Source of the DNA: JAHEFX01 sp964614585
GTDB taxonomy: Bacteria > Actinomycetota > Acidimicrobiia > Spongiisociales > JAENVV01
Direction of reading: 5' to 3'
NCBI GenBank assembly: GCA_964614585.1
Contig: CAZTLW010000002.1
Span: 1 to 61,797 of the forward strand
DNA: 61,797 bases
The translations under genes and the position numbers were made by a program. A model generated the notes under the pieces. The model was given only the letters and a program-made list of their open reading frames with translations. It did no database searches and had not been told where the DNA came from. Below are positions 16,926 to 25,606 of this stretch, piece by piece (within the stretch, counting starts at the first letter, position 1; each line of letters begins with the position of its first letter).

Positions 16926-16931
16926 ACGGTA
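16926..16931 (-). promoter_or_regulatory. -10 of the GNAT-NUDIX-M20-HAD unit
   Basis: TACCGT on the minus strand, 8 nt before the ATG at 16917 (near-leaderless). Confidence 0.4.
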
Positions 16932-16952
16932 GACCGGACCGGGCGTTTGGCG

Positions 16953-17375
16953 TCAGACGCAGTCGCGACAGATGAGCCGCGTCTTGTTGGCGAGTTGGGT
17001 GACGCTCTTCACCAGGAAGCACTCCGTGCACACGAACTCGGTCGCCTTGACCTCCTGGCTCCCGGGATCGAGGCCGAGCTCGTCGCGGCGCATCTCCCGG
17101 ATCTCGGCGGCCTCGTCGACGAGGATGGTCTCGGGGTCGTCCTCGAGGTCGAGCTCCTCGGCCTCGAGTTCCTCGAGGGCCTCGTCCCGATCCTCGTCGT
17201 CCTCGTCCTCGTCCTCGTCGTAGTCATCGAGGTCCTCGTCGTCGTCGTCGAGGGCCTCGTCCTCGTCGTCGAGATCCTCGTCGAGGTCCTCGTCGAGATC
17301 CTCATCGAGGTCCTCATCGAGGTCCTCATCGAGTTCGTCGTCGAAATCCTCGGGGGCCTCGTCGTCGTCGGCCAC
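16953..17375 (-). CDS. DUF4193-family acidic zinc-ribbon-like protein
   Basis: 140 aa. The first 80 residues are almost entirely Asp, Glu and Leu, including five DEDL repeats; the C-terminal third is the conserved part, with FVCTECFLVKSVTQLA and LICRDC at the very end, a CxxC...CxxC pair likely to bind zinc. DUF4193 proteins are small, actinobacteria-specific and of unknown function. A CAGGAG ribosome binding site precedes the ATG, and a TATACT -10 lies at 17407-17412. Confidence 0.9.
   Translation of the reverse strand: MADDDEAPEDFDDELDEDLDEDLDEDLDEDLDEDLDDEDEALDDDDEDLDDYDEDEDEDDEDRDEALEELEAEELDLEDDPETILVDEAAEIREMRRDELGLDPGSQEVKATEFVCTECFLVKSVTQLANKTRLICRDCV
17266..17340. repeat. 12-bp in-frame repeats within the DUF4193 gene
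   Basis: Consecutive near-identical 12-mers (reading GAGGACCTCGAT-like on the minus strand) encode the DEDL tetrapeptides. Several units differ by single synonymous bases. It is a coding microsatellite-like tract. Confidence 0.75.
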
Positions 17376-17406
17376 GGTGTCTCCTGGGGGTGGTCGCGGG
17401 GCCGGG

Positions 17407-17412
17407 AGTATA
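17407..17412 (-). promoter_or_regulatory. -10 element of the DUF4193 gene
   Basis: TATACT on the minus strand within CATATACTCC, 31 nt before the ATG. The same CATATACTCC string precedes arc at 32497. Confidence 0.6.
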
Positions 17413-17426
17413 TGGCATGCCGCCGA

Positions 17427-18296
17427 TCACACACGCAGCAGGAACGCACCCGGTTCGATCCACCCCTCGAGCGGGGTGTCACCCACGTGGTCGCCGTCGA
17501 TCTCGACCGGCCAGGGGCGCTCCGTCTCGAGTCGGAACGATGCCGTGACGATCCGTCTCACCGCCCGGTCGGAGAGGTGGAGCCCGTGTTTCATCTTCGG
17601 GAACAGCGACACGGCCTTCGCCCGGCGGCCCTCCATCACGATGAGGTCCCACTTCCCGTCGACGACGCTCGCCTTGGGGGCGATCCGCATGCCCCCGCCG
17701 AAGTACTCGCCGTTCGCCGCCACCACCACCGCCCCGCGTTCGAGTTCGAGCTCCCGACGATCCGTCACCAGCCGGGCGGGGCCGGGCGTGAACCCACCGA
17801 CCGCCCCCCAGAACGCCAACTCGTACTTGCGGGGGCCCCACGACCGAGGGAGGCGTTCGGCGAGCCGGGTCGTGGCACCTCCGATCCCCGCCTCGGCCTC
17901 GTTGACGACGACCCGCCGCCCCCACGGCCCCTCGACCACGCCGACGTCCACGGCGTAGTCCTCGCCGCCGAGGGCGCGCGCCACGGCCGTCGCCGGGTCC
18001 ACCGGCAGGGCGAACATCCGTGCGAAGTCCGACCCGGTGCCGGCCGGGAGCACGGCCAGCGTCGGCGTGGGGACACCCGCGCCGAGGGCGCCTTCGACGA
18101 CGGCGTTGATGGTGCCGTCGCCGCCGACGACCAACAGCCGGCCACCCTCCGCCACCGCGTCCCGGACCCGGGCGACGAGCTCACCCCGCTCGGTGGCGGT
18201 GATCACCGTCGAGGGGCCGTTGGCGGCCGTGAGGGCGTCGATCGCCTCCCGGGCAGCGTCCTCGGCGTACCGGCCGACGACCACGGCCCAGCTCAC
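17427..18296 (-). CDS. diacylglycerol/lipid kinase family protein (YegS/LCB5-like)
   Basis: 289 aa. The catalytic LLVVGGDGTINAVVEG (residues about 55-70) and LPAGTGSDFARMF motifs of the DAGKc domain are clear, followed by the C-terminal beta-rich domain ending in PVEIDGDHVGDTPLE. It phosphorylates a lipid such as diacylglycerol or a sphingoid-like alcohol at the membrane; substrate not determined. The GTG at 18296 overlaps the helicase stop (GTGA), placing it last in the tatA-tatC-helY operon. Confidence 0.9.
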   Translation of the reverse strand: MSWAVVVGRYAEDAAREAIDALTAANGPSTVITATERGELVARVRDAVAEGGRLLVVGGDGTINAVVEGALGAGVPTPTLAVLPAGTGSDFARMFALPVDPATAVARALGGEDYAVDVGVVEGPWGRRVVVNEAEAGIGGATTRLAERLPRSWGPRKYELAFWGAVGGFTPGPARLVTDRRELELERGAVVVAANGEYFGGGMRIAPKASVVDGKWDLIVMEGRRAKAVSLFPKMKHGLHLSDRAVRRIVTASFRLETERPWPVEIDGDHVGDTPLEGWIEPGAFLLRV

Positions 18297-20824
18297 GCAC
18301 CCACTCCCGAGGCGACGATGCCCCGGTCGATGCCCCGAATGGCACCGGCCACGACGGGGGCAAGGTCGGGGTCCGCCTCCCGGACCTGGCGAAGGAGGTC
18401 GAGCAGTTGGCGGGACACCCGCACGAAGTCGCCGACCGGGATCGGAGAGGTGTCGAGGATGTCGTCGAGGTCGGCACCGTTCGTCCAGGCGTAGGCAGCC
18501 GCCGCGAAGCCGAACTCGGGAGGTGGCGTCTCGGTGAGTCGCCGTCGACGTTCCTCGCCCTGGAGCCCCGACCACAGTTCGATCACCCGGTCGCCGGCGA
18601 GTGCCGAGCCGGGGGTCGGCAGCGTCGGCGGGAGGAGTTCCCCCCTGGGATCGAAGACGAACCCCGACAGCACGGCGGCCACCTCCCCCGGCGCCAGCTC
18701 GGCGAGGGTCCCGTCCACGAGCACCTCGGCCACGAGGAGGTCCCGCTCGGAGTAGATGCGCCGGAGTCGGTCGCCCCTGGGCCCGAGCCCCCAGCCGTCG
18801 ACGTAGCCCCGTTCGCCGAGGACCCCGAGGACCGCGTCGAACTCGGCCATCAGGGACCCGGCGGCCGGGAGCCCTTCCCGCTCCAGTCGCCCCTCGAGCT
18901 TCTGGACCCGGGCGGCGGCCCGGACGTGGCGCTCCCGGTCCGGGCAGGCCGCGACGGGGTGGGGCTCGGGGGCGTGGTCGACACCGATCGGCTCGTGCAT
19001 GCGCGGTGTGAAGGCCCGCAGGTCCTGGGTGCGCCGACGGAGGAACTGTTTGTCGCGGGGCCGGAACGGTCCCTTCCAGGTGAGCCAGCCCAGCTTCGCG
19101 GAGCCCTCCACGACGTGCTCGGGAGGGAGCTTGGCCACCTTGCCGCTGGTCGAGAGGACGACGATGCGGATCGGCGCCTCGGTCTCCCGGCGCAGCACCA
19201 TGTACCGACCCGGCCGGGCACCACGCGGCACGTCGATCACGTCCCCCGGGCGGAGCTGCTCCAGCAGGGCCTCCCCGGCGGCCCCGCCCCCACGGGCCTC
19301 GAGGTAGTCCCAGACGTCGCCCAGCTCGCAGGCCGCCTCCCGACGCGCCTCGTCGAGCTCGGTGCGCAGCAGCTCGATGCCCTCGGTGGCCCGGGCATCG
19401 GCCGCCGATCGCTGGTACTGGGCGAAAGAGGCGGCCAGCAGCTCCTCGGCCCGGCTGCGGTCGTAGTTGGCGATGAGATTGACCGCCATGTTGTACGTCG
19501 GCCGGAACGACGACGCCAGTGGGCTGGCGCCGGTGCCGACGAGGTCGACGACCCGCTCGAACCGCACCCACGGCGAGTGCAGGACGATGCCGTAGCCGAC
19601 CTCGTCGATGCCACGGCGACCGGCCCGGCCGGTGAGCTGGGTGTACTGGCTGGCGGTGATCGGTTCGTGGGCCTCCCCGTCCCACTTCGTCAGGCTCTCG
19701 AGCACCACCGAGCGGGCCGGCATGTTGATGCCGAGGGCGAGGGTCTCGGTGGCGAACACGACGTCCAGCAGCCCCTCGACGAAGCAGGCCTCGACGGCCT
19801 CCTTGAAGGCGGGGACCATCCCGGCGTGGTGGGCCGCCACCCCTCGCTCGAGTCGGTCGAGCCACTCGTCGTGCGCCAACGCGTCGAGATCGTCGACCGA
19901 CAGGTGACGGGTGTGGGCCTCGGCCAGGTCGATGATGCGGTCGCGCACCGGGTCGGGCTTCGGGCGGCGGACGGTGGCCACCGTGCGGGCGGCGTCCTCG
20001 CAACCGCGCCGGGAGAAGATGAAGTAGATGCCCGGCAGCATGTCGGCGTCCTCGAGGACCTCGATCGTCTCGAGTCGCCGGGGGGTCACGAATCTGCGGG
20101 GCGCGCGCCGCCGACCGCCCGTGCCGCCCCGTCCCCCGGTGCGCTCGGCGAGTTGGTGGAGGATCGACCGGTTGGCCCGGCCGTCGACGAACACGGGCCG
20201 GAGGCTGATCTGGTCGTCACCCCAGCGGTCCTTCATCGCGTACATCGGCTCGAGGGGCACCGGCCGGTGCCAGGTCTCGACCAGGGCGGTCTCGCCCCGG
20301 CGCTCCCGCACCCAGCCGACGAACTCCCGGGGGTTGGAGATCGTCGCCGAGAGGGCCACGAGCTGCATCGACTGGGGCGCGTGGATGATGACTTCCTCCC
20401 AGACCGGCCCACGCGCCCGGTCGGCGAGGTAGTGCACCTCGTCGAGCACGACGATGCGCACGTCGTCGAGGGCGTCGCTCTCGGCGTAGATCATGTTCCG
20501 CAGCACCTCGGTCGTCATGACGACGACGTCGCCGTCGCCGTTGATGGAGGTGTCGCCGGTCAGCAACCCGACCCGTTCGGGGCCGTAGGCGGCGACGAAG
20601 TCGTGGAACTTCTGGTTCGAGAGCGCCTTGATCGGCGTGGTGTAGAACGCCCGGCGCCCCTGCTCGAGGGCGAGGTGGACGGCGACCTCGGCGACCAGCG
20701 TCTTGCCGGCACCGGTTGGGGCCGTGACGACGACCCCGGCGCCCGCCTCGATCGCCGCCGCCGCGTCCCGCTGGAAGTCGTCGGGTTCGAACGGGAGCGC
20801 GTCGAAGAACGCGTCGGCGCTCAC
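18293..20824 (-). CDS. helY: DEAD/DEAH-box RNA helicase, SKI2/HelY type
   Basis: 843 aa. N-terminal helicase core: FQRDAAAAIEAGAG Q-like motif, Walker A APTGAGKT, YTTPIKALSNQ (Ia), VLDEVHYLADRARGPVWEE (DEVH box), ALSATISN (III), then FATETLALGINMPAR and QLTGRAGRRGIDEVG (VI). The C-terminal half contains the rRNA-processing arch/DSHCT-like region. Family members remodel RNA (Ski2/Mtr4-like). The frame is open much further upstream but that is the tatC gene in another frame; GTG at 20824 overlaps the tatC TGA. Next to tatC, as in mycobacteria. Confidence 0.93.
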   Translation of the reverse strand: MSADAFFDALPFEPDDFQRDAAAAIEAGAGVVVTAPTGAGKTLVAEVAVHLALEQGRRAFYTTPIKALSNQKFHDFVAAYGPERVGLLTGDTSINGDGDVVVMTTEVLRNMIYAESDALDDVRIVVLDEVHYLADRARGPVWEEVIIHAPQSMQLVALSATISNPREFVGWVRERRGETALVETWHRPVPLEPMYAMKDRWGDDQISLRPVFVDGRANRSILHQLAERTGGRGGTGGRRRAPRRFVTPRRLETIEVLEDADMLPGIYFIFSRRGCEDAARTVATVRRPKPDPVRDRIIDLAEAHTRHLSVDDLDALAHDEWLDRLERGVAAHHAGMVPAFKEAVEACFVEGLLDVVFATETLALGINMPARSVVLESLTKWDGEAHEPITASQYTQLTGRAGRRGIDEVGYGIVLHSPWVRFERVVDLVGTGASPLASSFRPTYNMAVNLIANYDRSRAEELLAASFAQYQRSAADARATEGIELLRTELDEARREAACELGDVWDYLEARGGGAAGEALLEQLRPGDVIDVPRGARPGRYMVLRRETEAPIRIVVLSTSGKVAKLPPEHVVEGSAKLGWLTWKGPFRPRDKQFLRRRTQDLRAFTPRMHEPIGVDHAPEPHPVAACPDRERHVRAAARVQKLEGRLEREGLPAAGSLMAEFDAVLGVLGERGYVDGWGLGPRGDRLRRIYSERDLLVAEVLVDGTLAELAPGEVAAVLSGFVFDPRGELLPPTLPTPGSALAGDRVIELWSGLQGEERRRRLTETPPPEFGFAAAAYAWTNGADLDDILDTSPIPVGDFVRVSRQLLDLLRQVREADPDLAPVVAGAIRGIDRGIVASGVGA

Positions 20825-21540
20825 TTCCGCAGCACCAGGCGCACGAGCAGGAGCGTCACCTCGTAGAGGAGGTAGAGCGGCACCGCCAGCAGGGCGAGCG
20901 TGAACGCATCGCCGGTGGGCGTGGCGGCCGCCGCCACGACGACGATGACGAGCACCGCCCAGCGGCGACCCCTCCTGAGTTGCTCCGAGCTGATGGCACC
21001 GATCGCAGCGGCCCCGAACAGGAAGACCGGGAACTCGAACGTGAGCCCGAAGACGAGCAGGAACCGGAGGGCGAAGGTCGTGTACTGCCCGATCGTCGGG
21101 CTGTAGTCGACGTCGAGGAAGCCGCCGAGCACCTCGAGCGCTCGCGGCAGGATCGTGTAGGCGAACGCCACGCCACCCACGAAGAGCACGGCCAGGGCCG
21201 TGACGATCGGCACCGCCCACCGCCGCTCGCGAGCCGTCAGGCCGGGCGAGACGAAGGCCCACGCCTGCCAGACCAGGTAGGGGCTGGCGAGGATCACCCC
21301 ACCGAAGCCCGCCACCCGCATCGCCACCGAGAACGGCTCGGCGGGGAGGGTCGACTGGAGGTCGCCATCGAACGAGGCGTCGAACGGCGCCCGGAGCACC
21401 TCCCACAACTCCTCGTAGAAGAGCAGCGAGATGGCGAAACCGATGCCGATGGCGACGACCGATCGCAGCAGTCGGGACCGCAGCTCGTCGAGGTGGTCGA
21501 GCATCGACCCCACCCGCTCGGGGTTCTCACGCCGCGCCAT
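20821..21540 (-). CDS. tatC: Sec-independent protein translocase TatC
   Basis: 239 aa, six transmembrane segments. The N-terminal cytoplasmic MLDHLDELRSRLLRSVVAI and the conserved first loop, SPYLVWQAWAFVSPGLTARERR, and TFEFPVFLFG are TatC hallmarks. It recognises twin-arginine signal peptides and with TatA exports folded proteins. Two adjacent ATGs are possible; the second (21540) is preferred because GAGGAGG lies directly before the first, too close to serve it. The gene overlaps tatA by 14 nt and helY by 4. Confidence 0.94.
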   Translation of the reverse strand: MARRENPERVGSMLDHLDELRSRLLRSVVAIGIGFAISLLFYEELWEVLRAPFDASFDGDLQSTLPAEPFSVAMRVAGFGGVILASPYLVWQAWAFVSPGLTARERRWAVPIVTALAVLFVGGVAFAYTILPRALEVLGGFLDVDYSPTIGQYTTFALRFLLVFGLTFEFPVFLFGAAAIGAISSEQLRRGRRWAVLVIVVVAAAATPTGDAFTLALLAVPLYLLYEVTLLLVRLVLRK

Positions 21541-21913
21541 CATCCTCCTCGGGGGCCTCCTCGGAGGCCCGGTCGGCGGCCTCGGGGTGGTGGCGCAGGT
21601 CCTCGCCACGCTCGATCCGCTCGAGGTCGCCCAGGGCCTCCTCGGGGGTCGGCCCCGCGTCGTGGACCGGGCCCCGCCACTCGAAGGCCCGACGGCCTTC
21701 GTCGGCGAGGCGCCGGGCCTCGTCGGAGACCTCTCGCAATGGCTCGGTGACCTCGGCTGCCTCCGACTCGATCGCTTCGCGCAGGCCGGCGGTGTACGTG
21801 CGCAGTTCGCGGATGAGCGCCCCGGCCTTGCGGGAGAGCTCCGGCAGTCGCCGGGGGCCGAAGACGAGGAAGATCGCCACGGCGATGACGAGGTACTCGG
21901 TACCCGAGATCAC
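21527..21913 (-). CDS. tatA: Sec-independent protein translocase TatA/TatB
   Basis: 128 aa. One N-terminal transmembrane helix (YLVIAVAIFLVF) followed by the invariant FGPRRLPELSRKAGALIREL amphipathic helix, then a long acidic and Ala-rich cytoplasmic tail. The sequence FGP and tail length are compatible with either TatA or TatB; there is no other Tat gene here, so one protein may do both jobs or a paralog lies elsewhere. GTG start, 6 nt after TACCCT (21920-21925). Confidence 0.9.
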   Translation of the reverse strand: MISGTEYLVIAVAIFLVFGPRRLPELSRKAGALIRELRTYTAGLREAIESEAAEVTEPLREVSDEARRLADEGRRAFEWRGPVHDAGPTPEEALGDLERIERGEDLRHHPEAADRASEEAPEEDDGAA

Positions 21914-21919
21914 CCGCGC

Positions 21920-21925
21920 AGGGTA
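21920..21925 (-). promoter_or_regulatory. -10 of the tatA-tatC-helY operon (leaderless GTG)
   Basis: TACCCT on the minus strand, then GCGCGG and the GTG at 21913. There is no ribosome binding site between. Confidence 0.5.
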
Positions 21926-21946
21926 CTGCCGGGGGACCCCTTGGGC

Positions 21947-22237
21947 TCAGCGGCCCAGCAGTCGGACCGGGTCCGGCTCCTCCTCGAGGGCGGCGACGAA
22001 GGCCGCCACGTCTTCCTCGGTGATCCGCTCGTGGCCGACGATGTCGTAGCTGACGCCGGCGGCCAGCAGGACCATGATCACCCGCGGCCCCGCGAGGCGG
22101 GTCCGCCGGACCGCACACAGCGGGCACTCGAACGAGTACTCCGCCTCGTGCTCATTGGGGGTGAGCAGGAGTCGCAGCGCCTCGATCCCGAGCATCACGT
22201 CGCCGCAGGAGGGGCAGGTCGTCTTGATCGTCGTCAT
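21947..22237 (-). CDS. small double-CxxC zinc-ribbon-like protein, unknown
   Basis: 96 aa. CPSCGDVML at residues 7-15 and CPLC about 35 residues later make a treble-clef or zinc-ribbon pair; the C terminus is helical (EEDVAAFVAALEEE). A GGAGAG ribosome binding site precedes the ATG at 22237; a longer form starting at 22279 would add 14 residues. It sits between pafC and tatA. Function not recognised; the hydrophobic VIMVLLAAGVSYDIVGHE segment may be a core strand/helix rather than a membrane span. Confidence 0.75.
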   Translation of the reverse strand: MTTIKTTCPSCGDVMLGIEALRLLLTPNEHEAEYSFECPLCAVRRTRLAGPRVIMVLLAAGVSYDIVGHERITEEDVAAFVAALEEEPDPVRLLGR

Positions 22238-22312
22238 CGTCGGGTGTCTCTCCGGGGGATGCTCCGGATGCATCGGCACGGCGAAGGCACCACTTGACGA
22301 TTGCGCGAAAGA

Positions 22313-23245
22313 TCAGTCGGCGTCGTAGCGCACCAGCAGCGCCGCCCTCGCCTCGACGAGGGCCTCGGCCACCTCGTCGCCGGATTCGAGCTCGGCGTGG
22401 GGACCGAGCCGGAGGAGCAACCGCACCGGCACCGCCGGGCCCGAGGAGGAGAACTCGACGCGCAGGTCGTTGCCGTCGGTCCCCAGCACGGTGACCGGGT
22501 AGTACTCGGCCACCCAGCGAGCGGCAGGCCGCAGTCGCAGGACCACCCGGATGTCGTCGGGGCCGGGCTGGTAGGTGGCGACCGGTTCGGGGAGGTCGTC
22601 CGGCGGCTCGAACGTCTCCCCGGTGGGGGCGACCCGTCGGATCCGGTCGAGGCGGAAGCGTCGATGGTCGTCGGCGAGGTGGTCGTGGGCGTCGACGTAC
22701 CAGAGGCCAAGGTCCGTGAAGACCTGCCAGGGATCGATGGTGCGTTCGGTGTCCGTCTCCCGGTTGAGGCCCCGGTAGGTGATGTGGAGGCGCTCGTGGC
22801 CTTCCACCGCATCCCGGACCGCGGCCAGCGCCTCCGGTTCATCGGGGACGTCCACGGCCACCCCTTCCCCGTCGGGGAGCAGCACGGCCGCCAGCTTGGC
22901 GGCCGCCGACCGGAGCGCTTCGCTGCCGGCACCGGCGGCGTCCGTGGCGCGAGCCGCCGAGAGCAGGCGGAGTCCCTCACCGGCGGTCAGACGCCGAGCC
23001 CCCGCGAAGTAGTCCGCCGCCTCGACCACCACCTCGTCGCCGACGATCGACGCGTACATGAGGTCGTCGGGGTAGTACCCGGGCAGCCCGCACAGCATCA
23101 CGAGGTCGAGGTCACGGGCGAGCTCCCGGGGGGTGTAGTCGAACCGCCGGCACACCTCGTCGACCGTGGCCTCGTCGGGGTGGGCCATGACCCACGGGAG
23201 CATGGCGAGGATCCGGTTGAGCCGGGCGGCGGTGCGGTCGCTCAC
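22313..23245 (-). CDS. pafC: proteasome accessory factor PafC (WYL-domain regulator)
   Basis: 310 aa. Begins with a winged-helix segment (ARLNRILAMLPWVMAHP then VCRRFDYTPRELARDL) and continues with a WYL-type domain (LGLWYVDAHDHLADDHRRF). PafC pairs with PafB to form the transcription activator of the SOS-independent mycobacterial DNA-damage response; the name does not imply a role in pupylation itself. GTG at 23245 overlaps the pafB stop (GTGA). Confidence 0.92.
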   Translation of the reverse strand: MSDRTAARLNRILAMLPWVMAHPDEATVDEVCRRFDYTPRELARDLDLVMLCGLPGYYPDDLMYASIVGDEVVVEAADYFAGARRLTAGEGLRLLSAARATDAAGAGSEALRSAAAKLAAVLLPDGEGVAVDVPDEPEALAAVRDAVEGHERLHITYRGLNRETDTERTIDPWQVFTDLGLWYVDAHDHLADDHRRFRLDRIRRVAPTGETFEPPDDLPEPVATYQPGPDDIRVVLRLRPAARWVAEYYPVTVLGTDGNDLRVEFSSSGPAVPVRLLLRLGPHAELESGDEVAEALVEARAALLVRYDAD

Positions 23246-24156
23246 GCCACGCCCCGGATCCGGTCGACGACCGCCGCCCGCAGCTCGGGCGGCCCGAGCA
23301 CCTCGGCCGAGGGCCCGAGGTCGAGCAACCAACCGAGGAACGCCTCCCGGTGGGCGACCTCCAGTTCGGCGACGAGGCGACCGCCCACGATCGAGAGCGC
23401 GTCGTCGGGGAGTCGGCGTCGGACCCACCAGGCGATGTCGTCGTCGAAGTGGACGGTGGCCGTCACCGGCTCCTCCCCCGCCTCCCACGGGTGGGCGGGC
23501 AGCGCGCTCCCGATGTCGAGGTCGGGCGGGCGCTCGAAGGCCTCGGCGTCGCCGACGGCGGTCCAGCCCTCGCCGCGATCGACCCGATAGATGCGCTGGT
23601 CGCCCGACTCGAGCGCCACCAGGTACCAGTGGCCCCGGCGGTGCAGGAGACCGAGCGGCTGGAGCCGACGAGGACGGTCCCGGTAGGTGACGGTCACCTC
23701 CCGCCGACCGGCGACGGCGTCGAAGAGTTCGGCGACGTCGTCGTGGTCGCCCGGGAGGTTCGCCGACCAACGGGGGTCGCCGTCACCGGCGTCGTCGGTG
23801 CCACCGAGCTTCTGGATCGCGGGCCGGATGTCATCGCCACCCATTCGCACCATGCGGGCGGCGACCGCCAGCGCCGCCCGCTCCTCGTCGGTGAGGCCGG
23901 GATCGGCCATCTCGAACCGCTCGCTCGGGAGCACGTAGCCGAGCCGCTGGGTGACCTCGTCGATCACCACCGTCTCGAGAGGGATGCCGGCGCCTCGGAG
24001 CAGGCCCTTGTCCCGTTCGAACATCCGACGGAAGGCCTGGTCGTTGTCGCGGTCGTACCCGGCCACCGTGTAGCGGATCTCGTCGATCGTCACCGGGCGA
24101 TCGACGGTGCGCAGGAAGGCGAGAAGATTGAGGAGTCGCTCGAGCACTCGGCCCAT
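23242..24156 (-). CDS. pafB: proteasome accessory factor PafB (WYL-domain regulator)
   Basis: 304 aa. N-terminal winged helix (MGRVLERLLNLLAFLRTVDR, residues 1-60), then a WYL domain with HRRGHWYLVALESGDQRIYR, thought to bind single-stranded DNA or a ligand to trigger activation of RecA-independent DNA-repair genes. The ATG at 24156 is preceded by TACGCT at 7 nt, a leaderless promoter separate from pafA. pafB and pafC are separate here, whereas some actinobacteria have them fused. Confidence 0.93.
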   Translation of the reverse strand: MGRVLERLLNLLAFLRTVDRPVTIDEIRYTVAGYDRDNDQAFRRMFERDKGLLRGAGIPLETVVIDEVTQRLGYVLPSERFEMADPGLTDEERAALAVAARMVRMGGDDIRPAIQKLGGTDDAGDGDPRWSANLPGDHDDVAELFDAVAGRREVTVTYRDRPRRLQPLGLLHRRGHWYLVALESGDQRIYRVDRGEGWTAVGDAEAFERPPDLDIGSALPAHPWEAGEEPVTATVHFDDDIAWWVRRRLPDDALSIVGGRLVAELEVAHREAFLGWLLDLGPSAEVLGPPELRAAVVDRIRGVA

Positions 24157-24163
24157 CGGGGCG

Positions 24164-24169
24164 AGCGTA
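24164..24169 (-). promoter_or_regulatory. -10 of pafBC (leaderless)
   Basis: TACGCT on the minus strand, 7 nt before the ATG at 24156. It separates pafBC transcription from pafA. Confidence 0.5.
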
Positions 24170-24197
24170 CCGCGCCGGCCCCGCCCCGACGACCCCC

Positions 24198-25553
24198 TCA
24201 GAGCTCGTCGATGAGCTGGCGGACGCGGGGATCCTCGCTCACGAACGGGTCCTTGCACAGGACGGTGCGCTGGGCCTGGTCGTTCAGCTTGAGGTGGACC
24301 CAGTCCACCGTGTAGTCGCGGCGCTTGCGCTTGGCGGCGGCGATGAACTCGCCCCGCAGGCGGGCCCGCGTCGTCTGCGGAGGTCGGCTGGTCGCCTCGG
24401 CCACCGCATCGTCGTCGACGATCCGCTCCACGAGGCCACGCCGCTCGAGGAGGTGATAGAGCCCCCGCTCGGGGTGGATGTGGTGATAGCTCAGGTCGAC
24501 CATGGCGATCCGGGGGTGTCCGAGGGGCAGGTCCCACCGCTTCCGGTACCGCTCCACGAGGTGGTACTTGATGACCCAGTCCACGGTCCGGTCGAGGGAG
24601 AGGGGGTCCTTCTCGAGGCCCGTGAGCAGCTCCTCCCACATCCGCACCGCCCGGGCCACCTCGGCGGGGAACCCGGTCGTCCGCTCGTACCGCAGCACCC
24701 GGTCGAGGTACTCCCATTGCATGTCCAACGCCGAGAGCTCGCGCCCGTTGGCGAGGCGGACGGGCCGACGACAGGTCGGGTCGTGGGAGATCTCCCGGAT
24801 CGCCTTGATCGGGTTCTCGAGGGTCAGGTCCCGGAAGACGGCTCCGTCCTCGAGCATCTGCAGGATCGCCAGCGTGGTGCCCACCTTCACGTAGGTGGCG
24901 TACTCGCTCATGTTCGAGTCCCCGGCGATGACGTGGAGGCGTCGGAAGCGCTCGGCATCGGCGTGGGGCTCGTCCCGGGTGTTGATGATCGGCCGGCTCC
25001 GCGTGGTGGCCGACGAGACCCCCTCCCAGATGTGGTCGGCTCGCTGGGTCATCGAGAAGACCGGGCCCCGGGGGCCGACGAGCACCTTCCCCGCCCCGGC
25101 GAAGATCGACCGGCTGGTCAGGAACGGGATGAGCGTGTCGAGGATCGTCCCGAAGTCGGTGGCGCGGTCGACGAGGTAGTTCTCGTGGCAGCCGTAGGAG
25201 TTGCCGGCCGAGTCGGTGTTGTTCTTGAAGAGGTAGACGTCGCCGCGCACCCCCTCCTCGGCGAGGCGTCGCTCGGCCGACGCGACGAGGTCGGCGAGGA
25301 TCCACTCGCCCGCCTTGTCGTGGGCGATGAGGTCGACGAGCGAGTCGCACTCGGCGGTGGCGTACTCGGGGTGCGACCCGACGTCGAGGTACAGCCGGGC
25401 ACCGTTCTCCAGGAAGACGTTGGAGGAGCGTCCCCAGGAGACGACCCGCCGGAAGAGGTACCGGGCGACCTCGTCGGGGCTCAGGCGACGCTGGCCATGG
25501 AGCGTGCACGTGACCCCGAACTCCGATTCGAGGCCGAACACGCGTCGTTGCAT
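24198..25553 (-). CDS. pafA: Pup--protein ligase PafA
   Basis: 451 aa. Glutamine-synthetase-like ligase that phosphorylates the C-terminal Glu of Pup and couples it to substrate lysines. Seen: QRRVFGLESEFGVTCT with the Mg-binding Glu, ARLYLDVGSHPEYATAECD with the catalytic Asp, KNNTDSAGNSYGCHENYLV, and INTRDEPHAD. The Dop-specific loop is absent, which distinguishes it from dop at 29263. It has its own leaderless promoter, TAGCGT 7 nt before the ATG. Full length for the family. Confidence 0.96.
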   Translation of the reverse strand: MQRRVFGLESEFGVTCTLHGQRRLSPDEVARYLFRRVVSWGRSSNVFLENGARLYLDVGSHPEYATAECDSLVDLIAHDKAGEWILADLVASAERRLAEEGVRGDVYLFKNNTDSAGNSYGCHENYLVDRATDFGTILDTLIPFLTSRSIFAGAGKVLVGPRGPVFSMTQRADHIWEGVSSATTRSRPIINTRDEPHADAERFRRLHVIAGDSNMSEYATYVKVGTTLAILQMLEDGAVFRDLTLENPIKAIREISHDPTCRRPVRLANGRELSALDMQWEYLDRVLRYERTTGFPAEVARAVRMWEELLTGLEKDPLSLDRTVDWVIKYHLVERYRKRWDLPLGHPRIAMVDLSYHHIHPERGLYHLLERRGLVERIVDDDAVAEATSRPPQTTRARLRGEFIAAAKRKRRDYTVDWVHLKLNDQAQRTVLCKDPFVSEDPRVRQLIDEL

Positions 25554-25560
25554 GTCTCGG

Positions 25561-25566
25561 ACGCTA
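25561..25566 (-). promoter_or_regulatory. -10 of pafA (leaderless)
   Basis: TAGCGT on the minus strand followed by 7 nt (CCGAGAC) and the ATG at 25553. Confidence 0.5.
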
Positions 25567-25606
25567 CCGGTGTCCGAGGGCTTGTCCGGTGACCTTGCCG
25601 GGGGCC

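Noticed and set aside
17266..17340. Repeat tract as an origin iteron array
   Set aside because: Repeats are in frame and encode the acidic arm of DUF4193; no replication gene is near.
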